DNA from: GCA-2697345 sp045565015 | GTDB lineage: Bacteria > Pseudomonadota > Alphaproteobacteria > Rhodobacterales > Rhodobacteraceae | Assembly: GCA_045565015.1 (NCBI GenBank) | Contig: JBJLGD010000028.1 | Coordinates: 62,001 to 126,000, forward strand | DNA: 64,000 nucleotides | Direction of reading: 5' to 3' | Shown: positions 1-9,167 of the stretch, in pieces | Layout of the letters: each line of letters starts with the position of its first letter | How positions within the stretch are numbered: position 1 is the stretch's first letter | The notes under the pieces: model-generated | Told to the model about the DNA's origin: nothing | What the model saw: only the letters and a program-made list of their open reading frames with translations | Database searches by the model: none | Translations under genes and position numbers: made by a program

Positions 1-127
1 GCTAACAAAAATACTGGCCGTCGCAATAGTTGTAAACGGTTTGCGTCAACTAAGCTTATTCTATTACTGTAGTATCCAAAAGACATGATACCTCACCGTA
101 GATGGAATTCGAACGAACAAATATAAA

Positions 128-142
128 AGAAGCTAATCTTCT
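128..142 (-). terminator. weak candidate terminator after rpsD
   Basis: On the minus strand, just past the rpsD stop, AGAAG and CTTCT pair around a five-base loop and are followed by TTTTATAT. The stem is only 5 bp and AT-rich, so this is a weak candidate for intrinsic termination. Confidence 0.3.
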
Positions 143-171
143 AGGCCATAAACTAAGAGGACTAAAACGCT

Positions 172-792
172 TTAGTTTTGAGCGTAGTATTCAATAACCA
201 GATTTGGTTCCATAATCACCGGATAAGGTATATCACCGAGCCCTGGAGTTCTCACAAAAGTAGCAGTCATTTTACTTTGGTCTACCTCTAGATACTCCGG
301 AACCTCTCTTTCAGGAAGTTGAGCGGACTCCAATACTATATTGAGTTGTTTGGAACGCGCTCTTACTTCGATTATATCACCATCTTTAACGGTGTAAGAC
401 GGAATATTAACTCTTTTACCGTTGACCAAAAGATGACCATGATTAACAAACTGACGGGCTGCAAAAACTGTCGGTACGAATTTTGCTCTATAGGCAACTG
501 CATCTAGTCTTCTTTCAAGAAGTCCTACTAGATTTTCTCCTGTATCGCCCTTAACTCTTTCTGCCTCGCGAAAGATTCTACGAAATTGCTTCTCCGTAAG
601 ATCGCCATAATAACCTTTAAGCTTTTGTTTTGCTCTTAACTGCAAACCAAAATCGGAAAGCTTTCCTTTCCGTCTTTGTCCATGCTGTCCTGGACCATAT
701 TCTCTACGATTTACTGGTGATTTTGGGCGACCCCAGATGTTCTCTCCCATCCTACGATCTAATTTATATTTGGCAGACGTGCGTTTGGTCAC
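172..792 (-). CDS. rpsD: 30S ribosomal protein S4
   Basis: Ribosomal protein S4 binds 16S rRNA early in assembly of the small subunit. The 206-residue length and the N-terminal block (RRMGENIWGRPKSP near residues 13-26, then YGPGQHGQRR) are typical of alphaproteobacterial S4. The RNA-binding S4 domain covers about residues 93-157 and includes FVNHGHLLVNGKRVNIPSY. The start is supported by a strong GGAAGGAGAT ribosome-binding site shortly upstream of the ATG. The gene stands alone here: the next gene on the same strand is an unrelated 5-oxoprolinase more than 180 bases upstream, and a good sigma-70 promoter lies between them. In E. coli, S4 represses the operon that contains its own gene; the leader here looks able to fold, but I cannot show autoregulation. 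Confidence 0.98.
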   Translation of the reverse strand: MTKRTSAKYKLDRRMGENIWGRPKSPVNRREYGPGQHGQRRKGKLSDFGLQLRAKQKLKGYYGDLTEKQFRRIFREAERVKGDTGENLVGLLERRLDAVAYRAKFVPTVFAARQFVNHGHLLVNGKRVNIPSYTVKDGDIIEVRARSKQLNIVLESAQLPEREVPEYLEVDQSKMTATFVRTPGLGDIPYPVIMEPNLVIEYYAQN

Positions 793-909
793 GGCTGATC
801 TCCTTCCATATGATTCTAGACTATAATTAAGTCTTGTGAAGGGCGTTGTCCTCTGAACTTACTCCGACAGGATTCCTCTTGCGAGGGCCACCAACACCAA
901 TAGAAAGCG

Positions 910-937
910 CTTATACATTTATAGTAATAATTGTCAA
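910..937 (-). promoter_or_regulatory. sigma-70 type promoter for rpsD
   Basis: On the minus strand, TTGACA (937-932) is separated by 16 bases from TATAAG (915-910). This is a perfect -35 and a 5/6 -10 box. Transcription would begin near 903, giving a leader of about 110 nt before the rpsD start codon. It is one of the best promoter matches in the window. Confidence 0.7.
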
Positions 938-978
938 TCCAATAAGATAGACTCCAGGAAAGATAAAATGTCTACATA

Positions 979-3900
979 CTAAGCTTCTGGGTGACCCCAA
1001 CCACCACCTCCTGGAGTAAGCATTTCGAATGCGTCATCATAATCTAATTCTACTTCTGTATTACCTGGTTGCTCTTCTCGTGATCCATTGGCCCTAATCA
1101 CAGTATCTTCTCCTACTAACCCAGCTTGACCTCCATTTACGCCAAAAGGTGGGATGACCCTATGTGAGCACAACGTAGTAACAGTGGTCTTCTCTAAAAA
1201 TCTTAGTACGCGATGCACACCATCTCCACCCTGCCACTTACCTTTCCCACCAGATCCATACCTTATGGAAAAAACATCCAAACGAACGGGGAAACGACTT
1301 TCTAATACTTCGGGGTCTGTCATTAATGTGTTAGTCATGTGAACCTGCGTACCTGACATACCATTAAAACCAGGTCCGGCACCACTTCCACCAGCGATCG
1401 TTTCATAATTTTGAAACTTGTTGTTTCCCCAAACAAAGTTATTCATAGTAGCTTGTGATCCAGCTATGACGCCTAATGCACCAAAAAGGCAATCACACAT
1501 ATTTTGACTAACTTCAGTATTTCCCGCAATCACTGCAGCAGGGTATTTTGGATTTATCATAGAGCCGTTTGGCGCTATTATTTTTAAGGGTTTCAAACAG
1601 CCTTCATTTAACGGAATCTCTGATCCAACTAAGGTTCGAAATACATATAAAACAACCGCATTACATATTGATCGCGGTGCGTTATAATTATTTTGTCCCT
1701 GAAGAGAAGTCCCTGTAAAATCTATCTCTGCTGATCCTTTTTCTCTATCAACGCGAACTTGTACCTTTATTTTTTGATTAAAATCCATAGGATAAACAAA
1801 CTCTCCATCTTGGAGGCGTCCTACTACCTGTCTAACCGATGCTTCAGCGTTATTTTGAACATGCATCATATACGCGTTAACTGTACTAAGACTAAAGTTT
1901 TCAATCATACGTTTAACCTCTCGAATGCCTGTTTCATTAGCGGCTATCTGAGCCTCTAAATCCTTGATATTTTGATCAATATTTCGACACGGAAACTCAC
2001 CTGAAGCAAGTAAATCTCGTGTTTCCTGCATTTTGAAATTACCTCTACTAACAACCTTAAAATTATCGATTACTACTCCTTCTTCTTCGATTGTTTTACT
2101 ATCTGGAGGAGCTGATCCAGGCGTTCTACCACCAATATCAGCATGATGTCCTCGTGAGCCAACAAAAAATAATATCGAGCATCTGTCCTCATCAAAAACA
2201 GGTGTTATAACTGTAACATCGGGAAGATGAGTTCCTCCATTAAATGGAGCATTTAACACAAATGAGTCCCCTGGTTCAATTTTCCCGTTATTAAGCTCCG
2301 CTATTTTACGTACAGCATCTGACATTGACCCAAGATGTACTGGAACGTGCGGAGCATTTGCAACTAAGTTCCCAAATGAGTCAAAAAGCGCACAAGAAAA
2401 GTCTAACCGCTCTTTGATATTTACCGAATATGCAGTGTTTGCCAAAGTTGAACCCATTTGTTCTGCTATCGACATGAAAAGGTTATTAAATACTTCAAGC
2501 ATTATTGGGTCAGCCCTTGTACCTAACGCTCGTTCATTCTTCTTTTTTTCCTTTCTTTCTAAAATTAAGTTTCCAAGATTATCTACAAATCCTGACCATC
2601 CATTTTCTACAATAGTCGTACCATTAGTCTCCATGATTACACACGGGCCAATTAAGATCTGAGATGTCGATAATAATTCACGATCAAACAACGGTACATC
2701 ACCAAAACCACTCAACGGTATATCTGCAATCTTTTTTGAGAGATTAGGCTTTTTAATCATTTCTAATTCTGTGGATTGGGTACTCTCACCAATAGCTTCG
2801 ACCGACAATATATCAATAATTAAATCATCTACTGGCGATGCAAAGCCAAACCTTTTTCGATGGCTTTCTTTGAATTCCAAACTCATTTTCTCTGGAATAT
2901 CAAAATTTACCTCTAGACTTTGATGCGAGCCAGAATATTTCAAATAAGCTTTTGAAATTACTTTAACCTTAGCACTATTTATACCTTGATTAGCAACCTC
3001 ATTAGTAGCTTCTTCTGACATGTTTGCGATAACCGCATGCGCTTTTTCATATTCCCTCAAGTCCATATCAAATTGCTGTTCTTTAAGAACCCTAATATCA
3101 GCTAGCCCCATTCCATAAGCAGACAATACTCCTGAATAAGGATGTATAAAAATTTTCTCCATACTCAATGCATCTGCAACTGCACATGCATGTTGACCTC
3201 CAGCACCACCAAAACAATTCAGGGTGTACTCCGTAATATTATAACCTTTTTCTACACTGATTTTTTTAATAGCACGCGCCATGTTCTGGACTGCAATACG
3301 TAGAAACCCTTTTGCAGTTTCCTCAGGACTTAAAACAGTTAATCCAGTTTCTAACGATATATTAGAGGCAAGTTCCTTAAATTTATTGGTAACTAATGCT
3401 CTATCTAACGCCTCATTTGCATTAGGCCCAAAAATCTTTGGAAAGTAATCAGGATTAAGCTTTCCTAACATTACATTGCAATCAGTAACAGTCAAAGGTC
3501 CCCCCCGTCGATAGGCGGCAGGACCTGGGTTAGCTCCAGCACTCTCTGGTCCGACTTGGTAGCGTCCGTCTTTAAATGACAAAATAGAACCCCCACCTGC
3601 CGCAACAGTGTGGATGTTCATCATTGGAGCACGCATTCTTACTCCCGCCACCTCTGTTTCGAAAGATCTTTCATAACTACCCGAGAAATGACAAACATCT
3701 GTTGAGGTCCCACCCATGTCGAAACCTATAAGCTTTTTGAAACCCGCTAACTCTGCAGTCTTAACCATGCCGACGACCCCACCCGCTGGACCAGATAGGA
3801 TTGCATCTTTTCCCTGAAAACTACCGGAGTCGACTAGACCTCCAGAGCTTTGCATGAAAAAAAGTTTTTTTTGAATCTTTTCGCTTGAATTTAATTCTGA

Positions 3901-4584
3901 TGATATTTTTGTTATGTAACGATTTAATATTGGGGATAGATATGCGTCCACGACCGCCGTATCACCCCGACTCACTAGTTTTATTAATTTTGATACTCCG
4001 GAGCTAGTAGATACTTGCTTAAAACCAATTTGTTTTGCTATGTTTGCTAAATGATCTTCATGAGACGAGTTTAAATAAGAGTGTATAAAAGCTATTGCAA
4101 CAGATCTGTACCCTTCATTATATTTTTTATTAAGAATACTTTTCGTCAACGGTATATCTATCTTAAATATCTCCCTGCCTAATGCATCTAACCTACCGGG
4201 TACCTCTATGACTTCTTCAAACACCGTAGACTGTTTCTTAATTTCAAGATCAAAGAGTTTAGGTCTATTTTGATAACCAATCCTTAATAAGTCTTTGAAG
4301 CCACAATTGACTAGTAACAGAGTTCTATCCCCCTTACGTTCAAGTAATGCATTTGTCGCTACGGTAGTTCCCATTTTTACAGACTCTATTTTGTTATCGG
4401 GTATTGCTTCCATTTTATTCAAACCCAGAAAAGATCTGATACCAGCAACAGCCGCATCATCATATTGTTCTGGATTTTCTGAAAGGAGTTTTAAGGTCTT
4501 TAACTCACCTTTTGGGGTCTTGGCGACAATATCTGTGAATGTCCCACCTCTATCTATCCAGAATTCCCACTTATTATCAATCAT
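979..4584 (-). CDS. 5-oxoprolinase (ATP-hydrolysing), fused HyuA-HyuB type
   Basis: This cytoplasmic enzyme of the 5-oxoprolinase/hydantoinase family most likely hydrolyses 5-oxo-L-proline to glutamate with ATP. At 1201 residues it carries both halves that are separate genes (hyuA and hyuB) in many bacteria. The N-terminal signature WEFWIDRGGTFTDIVA (residues 6-21) is characteristic of true 5-oxoprolinases. GTTVATNALLERKG (72-85) and the actin-like ATPase motif GFDMGGTSTD (287-296) mark hydantoinase A. The hydantoinase B half starts near residue 690 and ends in the glycine-rich LTPGGGGWG. The start ATG has only a weak ribosome-binding site. It sits alone between rpsD and a divergent NUDIX gene, so context adds nothing about the substrate. 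N-methylhydantoinase or acetophenone carboxylase-like activity is the alternative, but the length and N-terminal motif favour 5-oxoprolinase. Confidence 0.9.
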   Translation of the reverse strand: MIDNKWEFWIDRGGTFTDIVAKTPKGELKTLKLLSENPEQYDDAAVAGIRSFLGLNKMEAIPDNKIESVKMGTTVATNALLERKGDRTLLLVNCGFKDLLRIGYQNRPKLFDLEIKKQSTVFEEVIEVPGRLDALGREIFKIDIPLTKSILNKKYNEGYRSVAIAFIHSYLNSSHEDHLANIAKQIGFKQVSTSSGVSKLIKLVSRGDTAVVDAYLSPILNRYITKISSELNSSEKIQKKLFFMQSSGGLVDSGSFQGKDAILSGPAGGVVGMVKTAELAGFKKLIGFDMGGTSTDVCHFSGSYERSFETEVAGVRMRAPMMNIHTVAAGGGSILSFKDGRYQVGPESAGANPGPAAYRRGGPLTVTDCNVMLGKLNPDYFPKIFGPNANEALDRALVTNKFKELASNISLETGLTVLSPEETAKGFLRIAVQNMARAIKKISVEKGYNITEYTLNCFGGAGGQHACAVADALSMEKIFIHPYSGVLSAYGMGLADIRVLKEQQFDMDLREYEKAHAVIANMSEEATNEVANQGINSAKVKVISKAYLKYSGSHQSLEVNFDIPEKMSLEFKESHRKRFGFASPVDDLIIDILSVEAIGESTQSTELEMIKKPNLSKKIADIPLSGFGDVPLFDRELLSTSQILIGPCVIMETNGTTIVENGWSGFVDNLGNLILERKEKKKNERALGTRADPIMLEVFNNLFMSIAEQMGSTLANTAYSVNIKERLDFSCALFDSFGNLVANAPHVPVHLGSMSDAVRKIAELNNGKIEPGDSFVLNAPFNGGTHLPDVTVITPVFDEDRCSILFFVGSRGHHADIGGRTPGSAPPDSKTIEEEGVVIDNFKVVSRGNFKMQETRDLLASGEFPCRNIDQNIKDLEAQIAANETGIREVKRMIENFSLSTVNAYMMHVQNNAEASVRQVVGRLQDGEFVYPMDFNQKIKVQVRVDREKGSAEIDFTGTSLQGQNNYNAPRSICNAVVLYVFRTLVGSEIPLNEGCLKPLKIIAPNGSMINPKYPAAVIAGNTEVSQNMCDCLFGALGVIAGSQATMNNFVWGNNKFQNYETIAGGSGAGPGFNGMSGTQVHMTNTLMTDPEVLESRFPVRLDVFSIRYGSGGKGKWQGGDGVHRVLRFLEKTTVTTLCSHRVIPPFGVNGGQAGLVGEDTVIRANGSREEQPGNTEVELDYDDAFEMLTPGGGGWGHPEA

Positions 4585-4713
4585 CTCATTAAAACCTTTA
4601 ACCTCTGAATTCTCGCATTATCTAACTAACCTAAGTTATCTTGATGGTATAGAACTGATCCGAGAAAAAGTTTAATATAGAAACGTAAAAAAAATAATTT
4701 AGACTGGCTATCT

Positions 4714-5178
4714 ATGAAAAATAATCAAAAACGTCCTCCAAATAAAAAAACTTCTCAGGTAGCAGCGTTATGCTATGATCTATCAGATAGGGGTAAATTA
4801 CAGATCCTATTAATTACAAGTCGCAGATCAAAAAGATGGATCGTTCCGAAGGGTTGGCCCGTAAAAGGTCTTAAACCGTATGAAACAGCAGAAAAGGAGG
4901 CTTTCGAAGAGGCCGGTGTTGTAGGTGATATACTTAATTTCTGTATCGGTAAGTATTCTTATGTTAAGGAGATGGAGGATAGCTACATCACTTGTAATGT
5001 AGCTGTGTACCCTTTAAAAGTTAATTATCTTTTGGATAATTATAAAGAAAAAGAAGAGCGGGAAAATCAGTGGATGACCCAAAAAGATGCCTGGAATGCC
5101 GTTATAGAACCAGAGTTAAGGCATATAATAAAAACTTTTTCTCCAAAAATATTGTTAAACTCAATTAGTATTAATTAA
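4714..5178 (+). CDS. NUDIX hydrolase (diphosphoinositol-polyphosphate phosphohydrolase-like)
   Basis: This 154-residue NUDIX-fold pyrophosphohydrolase should cleave a nucleoside diphosphate linked to another moiety; its substrate cannot be named. The catalytic half of the NUDIX box is clear: KEAFEEAGVV at residues 61-70 supplies the ExxEE metal-binding glutamates. WIVPKGWPVKG (42-52) replaces the usual GG-x5-E front half, a variant I associate with alphaproteobacterial members of the DIPP/MTH1-like branch. The N-terminus is basic, with no signal peptide. It is divergent from the 5-oxoprolinase gene and followed 75 bases later by a DUF1178 gene on the same strand. Confidence 0.85.
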   Translation: MKNNQKRPPNKKTSQVAALCYDLSDRGKLQILLITSRRSKRWIVPKGWPVKGLKPYETAEKEAFEEAGVVGDILNFCIGKYSYVKEMEDSYITCNVAVYPLKVNYLLDNYKEKEERENQWMTQKDAWNAVIEPELRHIIKTFSPKILLNSISIN

Positions 5179-5253
5179 AAAATTAAAGATAATATACTTG
5201 CATCATTTAAAATGGATATTATTTAATGACTATAACAAAAATTAGAGAACATC

Positions 5254-5700
5254 ATGATCAAATATACTTTGGAATGTAGAAAGAAGCATAGGTTTGAAAG
5301 CTGGTTTAAATCCGCTGATGCTTTCGAAAAACTTTCGACCTCTGGTCATATAACCTGCTCAGTTTGTGGGATCAGTGAGGTTTCAAAGTCAATTATGGCG
5401 CCTAACATTGGGGCAAAAAGTAATTCGAGAACAAAATCTCAAAATTTAAATAAAGAAGTATCCCTCTCCACGCCTTCGACAGTTACCGAGAAAGCAATTA
5501 AAGAGTTTCGTCAACATATTGAAAAAAGTTCAGAAAATGTTGGATCAAAATTTGCAACAGAGGCCCGAAAAATGCATTTAGGGGAAGCTCCTGAGCGATC
5601 AATTTATGGCGAGTCAACAATTAAGGAAGCCAAGGACTTAATAGATGAAGGAATTAGTGTAGTACCTTTGCCATTCATATCTAGTAGAAAAACTAATTAA
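5254..5700 (+). CDS. DUF1178 family protein
   Basis: This 148-residue protein belongs to DUF1178, a family of unknown function widespread in alphaproteobacteria. The N-terminal pattern is diagnostic: C-x3-H at residues 8-12, followed by RFESWF and then CSVCG near 35-39, together resembling a small zinc ribbon. Residues 50-120 are polar and probably flexible. The C-terminus keeps the family block ERSIYGE followed by EAKDLIDEGI. It sits between a NUDIX gene and lysC on the same strand. I infer metal binding from the cysteines but no activity. Confidence 0.88.
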   Translation: MIKYTLECRKKHRFESWFKSADAFEKLSTSGHITCSVCGISEVSKSIMAPNIGAKSNSRTKSQNLNKEVSLSTPSTVTEKAIKEFRQHIEKSSENVGSKFATEARKMHLGEAPERSIYGESTIKEAKDLIDEGISVVPLPFISSRKTN

Positions 5701-5713
5701 TAAGAGAGTAGTC

Positions 5714-5780
5714 AAAAGAGCAACAGGCTCTAATTAATCTGAGAATTTCTAAGATCTAACAGACAAACTCTTGCTCTTTT
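5714..5780 (+). promoter_or_regulatory. inverted repeat in the lysC upstream region
   Basis: AAAAGAGCAA (5714-5723) and TTGCTCTTTT (5771-5780) are perfect 10-bp complements. Within the first arm, AGAGC can instead pair with GCTCT at 5727-5731. The outer pair could close a structured leader for lysC. The run of T at its end would also allow it to act as a terminator for the upstream DUF1178 gene. I do not recognise a known riboswitch. Confidence 0.4.
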
Positions 5781-5831
5781 ACCTTATTGGACTTAATGAC
5801 ATTACGTTTAAATTAATACAACGGATTATCG

Positions 5832-7064
5832 ATGTCTCTTTTAGTAATGAAATTTGGGGGTACCTCACTCGCGTCTACCGACTTAATAAAAGAAGCGGCT
5901 GAACGCGTAAAGGCTCAGGTCTTGCTGGGTTATGAAGTCGTCGTAATCGTCTCTGCGATGTCGGGGAAGACAAACGAACTAGTAGGTTGGGTAAATGATA
6001 CGAGCTCAATGTATGATGCTCGCGAATACGATGCAGTAGTTTCTTCGGGAGAACAAGTTACTGCTGGGCTAATGGCCTTAGTTCTACAAGAACTGGATGT
6101 TCCTGCACGAAGCTGGCTTGGATGGCAAGTTCCACTGAGAACTAAAGGAAGTCATGGTGCTGCTAGAATAAAAGATATAAGTACAGAAAATATAAATCAG
6201 AAATTTTCTGAAGGAATGAAAGTAGCAGTCATTGCAGGCTTTCAAGGCTTATCAGAAGACAATAGAATAACAACTCTCGGAAGAGGCGGCTCTGATACTA
6301 CAGCAGTAGCTTTTGCTGCTGCTTTTAAAGCAGTACGATGTGATATTTATACCGATGTAAATGGGATTTATACTACTGATCCAAGAATATGCAGTAAAGC
6401 GCGTAAACTAAGTCAAATATCATTTGAGGAAATGCTAGAGTTAGCCTCACTGGGAGCAAAAGTATTACAAACACGATCTGTAGAACTAGCTATGCGCTTC
6501 AATGTGCCATTGAGGGTTCTCTCTAGTTTTGAGACAACAACAATAGAATCAGGTACAGTAGTCTGTAAGGAGGAAGATGTAGTGGAAAAAAATGTTGTAG
6601 CAGGAGTTGCATTTTCACGGGATGAAGCAAAAATGACCCTAGTTTCTGTAGCAGATCGACCAGGAATTGCCGCAGCCATCTTTGGACCTCTTTCTGAATC
6701 TGGCGTAAATGTTGATATGATTGTACAAAATATTTCAGATGAAGGGCTTACAGATATGACTTTTTCTTGCCCTGTAGAAGAGGTGGATAAAGCTAGAAAA
6801 GCAATTAAAGAAAACAAAGAATCTAGTAACTTAGTTTTTGAAGATTTAGTTGTAGATACGAATGTAGCTAAGGTGTCAGTTGTAGGTATCGGTATGCGTT
6901 CTCATGCTGGCGTTGCAGCTCAAATGTTTAATGCACTTAAAGAAGAAAATATAAATATAAAAGTCATAACCACCTCCGAAATAAAAATTTCAGTCCTGAT
7001 CGACAGGAAATATCTTGAGTTGGCTATTCAGGCTCTTCATGATACTTTTGAGCTAGAGAGCTAA
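5832..7064 (+). CDS. lysC: aspartate kinase
   Basis: Aspartokinase phosphorylates L-aspartate, the first step toward lysine, threonine, methionine and diaminopimelate. The 410-residue length matches the monofunctional class. KFGGTS (7-12) is the phosphate-binding start of the amino-acid kinase domain, SSGEQV (71-76) lies near the aspartate site, and GRGGSDTTA (150-158) binds nucleotide. Two ACT domains follow, about residues 265-340 and 345-410, which in this family bind lysine and/or threonine for feedback inhibition. The gene converges on the FAD-oxidase gene with a gap of only 9 bases. Its upstream region holds a 10-bp inverted repeat that could act at RNA level. Confidence 0.97.
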   Translation: MSLLVMKFGGTSLASTDLIKEAAERVKAQVLLGYEVVVIVSAMSGKTNELVGWVNDTSSMYDAREYDAVVSSGEQVTAGLMALVLQELDVPARSWLGWQVPLRTKGSHGAARIKDISTENINQKFSEGMKVAVIAGFQGLSEDNRITTLGRGGSDTTAVAFAAAFKAVRCDIYTDVNGIYTTDPRICSKARKLSQISFEEMLELASLGAKVLQTRSVELAMRFNVPLRVLSSFETTTIESGTVVCKEEDVVEKNVVAGVAFSRDEAKMTLVSVADRPGIAAAIFGPLSESGVNVDMIVQNISDEGLTDMTFSCPVEEVDKARKAIKENKESSNLVFEDLVVDTNVAKVSVVGIGMRSHAGVAAQMFNALKEENINIKVITTSEIKISVLIDRKYLELAIQALHDTFELES

Positions 7065-7073
7065 CTTAAAAAC

Positions 7074-8492
7074 CTACTGTTTCGAATTAAACATCACACC
7101 AGGATTCATTATTCCTTTTGGGTCGAATGATTGTTTTAATAGCTCCATTAATTCAAGCTTTGTTGGTTCAGAATATTTTTGTAACTCCTTAACTTTTAAA
7201 CGTCCAATGCCATGTTCAGCAGAGAATGAGCCGCCCATATCACTAACTATGTCATATAGGATGCTTTTAACCTTTTCTCTGTCTTTTTCTCTATCACTCC
7301 GAGATTCGCCCACCAATGGAAAAATGTTATAATGGAGATTTCCATCACCAATATGCCCAAAGCAATTGATACGGAATTCTCCAATTCTTGATATATTTTT
7401 TTCAGCCCTGGATATAAACTCAGGAATTAAGCTGATAGGAAACGAAATATCAGAGGAGGAGATAGCACCCACCCTATGATTTGCTTCAGGAATACTTTCC
7501 CTTACCTTCCAAAAATCATTTCTTTGGCCTATCGATTGAGATATAACTCCATCCTTGACTAACTCTCGCTCATAAACCTCCGAAAAGAGCCCTTCCAAAG
7601 CAGTTTGAGCAAAATCTTTTTGGTTACAGCTCACATCTATTAATACCATCCACTCAGGATTATTAGAAAACGGCGACTTTATCTCTGGACCAACCTCTTT
7701 TAGAAAATCTAGTCCTACATTACTGATCAATTCAAATGCTGATATCTGGTCACCTAATCTATCTCGACAAATTTCAAATAATTCGATTGCCGTACTTGGG
7801 TCTTTCACTACCAAAAAGGCAGAAGCTTGGCTCTGGGGTTTAGGGAATAATTTCAAGCTAGCAGCAGTTATAATTCCCAAAGTTCCTTCTGATCCGATAA
7901 AGATATTTTTTAAATCATATCCCGTATTATCTTTTCTAAGACGTGAAAGGCCATTATATACTTTGCCATTAGGTAGCACTGTTTCTATTCCTAAACATAA
8001 GTCCCGCATATTTCCATACTTAACAACATTAATTCCACCTGCGTTTGTCGCTAAATTCCCACCGATATTAGCGGAGCCCTCGGACGCTAACGATAATGGA
8101 AATATTTTATTTAAAGAATTTGCTACATCCTGAATATTTCTAAGAATTACACCCGCTTCAGCAATTATAATATTTTCTGAGGGCCAAAAGTTTCTAATCT
8201 TATTCATCCGTTCCAAAGATAATATAACTGGCTTAAATCCATTAGAAAGAATCTGTCCACCAACTAAACCTGTTCCGCCACCGTAGGGTATTATGCCTAT
8301 GTTAGACTCTGAACAGATACTGACAATTTTTGAGACATCCTCCACATTATTAGGGGCTAATAACAACCCTTCAACACCAAAATGTCTACCACGTGGTTCC
8401 TCTAAGTACGATTGTGAAAACTCTCTAAAAGTGTCTGCAGATAAACTTTCTCTCAGTTTCTTTTCGATTTTATCACTTAATGGGTTCAGCAT
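7074..8492 (-). CDS. FAD-linked 2-hydroxyacid oxidase/dehydrogenase (GlcD / D-2HG dehydrogenase-like)
   Basis: This 472-residue flavoenzyme of the VAO/PCMH family probably oxidises a D-2-hydroxyacid such as D-lactate, glycolate or D-2-hydroxyglutarate. The FAD-binding PCMH domain carries PYGGGTGLVGG (69-79). The C-terminal FAD-oxidase domain has the metal- and substrate-binding histidines in GHIGDGNLHYN and the closing HGIGRLK motif. Its length equals the family norm. There is no neighbouring glcE or glcF and no iron-sulfur subunit, so it is more like a single-chain D-2-hydroxyglutarate or D-lactate dehydrogenase. The substrate remains open. It converges on lysC and is separated from the downstream GNAT gene by about 90 bases. 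Confidence 0.88.
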   Translation of the reverse strand: MLNPLSDKIEKKLRESLSADTFREFSQSYLEEPRGRHFGVEGLLLAPNNVEDVSKIVSICSESNIGIIPYGGGTGLVGGQILSNGFKPVILSLERMNKIRNFWPSENIIIAEAGVILRNIQDVANSLNKIFPLSLASEGSANIGGNLATNAGGINVVKYGNMRDLCLGIETVLPNGKVYNGLSRLRKDNTGYDLKNIFIGSEGTLGIITAASLKLFPKPQSQASAFLVVKDPSTAIELFEICRDRLGDQISAFELISNVGLDFLKEVGPEIKSPFSNNPEWMVLIDVSCNQKDFAQTALEGLFSEVYERELVKDGVISQSIGQRNDFWKVRESIPEANHRVGAISSSDISFPISLIPEFISRAEKNISRIGEFRINCFGHIGDGNLHYNIFPLVGESRSDREKDREKVKSILYDIVSDMGGSFSAEHGIGRLKVKELQKYSEPTKLELMELLKQSFDPKGIMNPGVMFNSKQ

Positions 8493-8582
8493 ATCTGAAG
8501 GCTCTATCTCTAATTTGAAATCAAATCTCTAGTAAATTACGATTAATACATAAACCGATTAATATAAACTCTTTATTTCTTA

Positions 8583-9164
8583 TTAAACGTCAGTCTTGCC
8601 TCTTCGATCTGATCTAAGACAGGAATATAATACATGGTTACGCCACCTCCCATTTATTTGAAGGTAGCTTTGAGCAACTCCTTCATATTTGAAATTAGAT
8701 TTTTCTAAAACAGTTCTAGACGCAATATTTTCTGGGAGACAAGCTGCTTCCAACCGACTTAAGTCTAATGAGTGAAATGCATAATGTACTAATGCTCCGA
8801 TTGATTCTTTCATAAAGCCATTTCGGGCAAAAGTTTGACCTATCCAATAACCCAGTGTACCGGCCTGGGCAGGACCTCGTCGAATATTATCCAGAGTGAT
8901 AGCCCCTAAGAGAGCTCCACTATTTCTTTCAAACATGAATACCGGTAAAGCTGTTTTATCTCTTAGAGATTTTTTTGACCAATACACTCGATTAAGAAAA
9001 TTTTTCTTAGATAAGTGATCTGCTGACCAAGAGGGTTCCCACGGCTCCAAAAACTCAATACTTTTTTCCCGTAAAGCTACCCACTGGTCAAAATCACTAT
9101 GAATAGGAGGCCTTAACAACATTCGTTCGGTTTCAATGTTTAATTGTCGAGTAAGCTTAAGCAT
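8583..9164 (-). CDS. GNAT family N-acetyltransferase (RimJ/RimL-like)
   Basis: This 193-residue acetyl-CoA-dependent acetyltransferase resembles the RimJ/RimL branch that acetylates protein N-termini. TERMLLRPP at residues 12-20 begins the GNAT fold, GYWIGQTFARNGFMKE contains the acetyl-CoA pyrophosphate loop, and LEAACLPENIASRTVLEKSNF is the conserved late motif. It starts 3 bases after the M16 peptidase stop, so the two are almost certainly translated from one message. The same adjacency is familiar from Rhodobacterales. Its substrate is unknown. Confidence 0.88.
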   Translation of the reverse strand: MLKLTRQLNIETERMLLRPPIHSDFDQWVALREKSIEFLEPWEPSWSADHLSKKNFLNRVYWSKKSLRDKTALPVFMFERNSGALLGAITLDNIRRGPAQAGTLGYWIGQTFARNGFMKESIGALVHYAFHSLDLSRLEAACLPENIASRTVLEKSNFKYEGVAQSYLQINGRWRNHVLYSCLRSDRRGKTDV

Positions 9165-9167
9165 TTC

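Noticed and set aside
13..22. ACTGGCCGTC, the core of the M13 forward primer site, suggesting vector sequence
   Set aside because: Only 10 bases match, the flanks do not, and the surrounding sequence has the same composition as the rest of the window.
1..72. Open frame of 23 codons at the left edge on the plus strand
   Set aside because: It ends in TAG at 70-72 but the translation matches no family I recognise and could be chance; it is too short to support as a partial gene.
859..918. 19-codon ORF upstream of rpsD (minus strand) as a leader peptide
   Set aside because: Its ATG lies upstream of and touching the -10 box of the predicted rpsD promoter, so it would not be in the message; it also lacks a ribosome-binding site.
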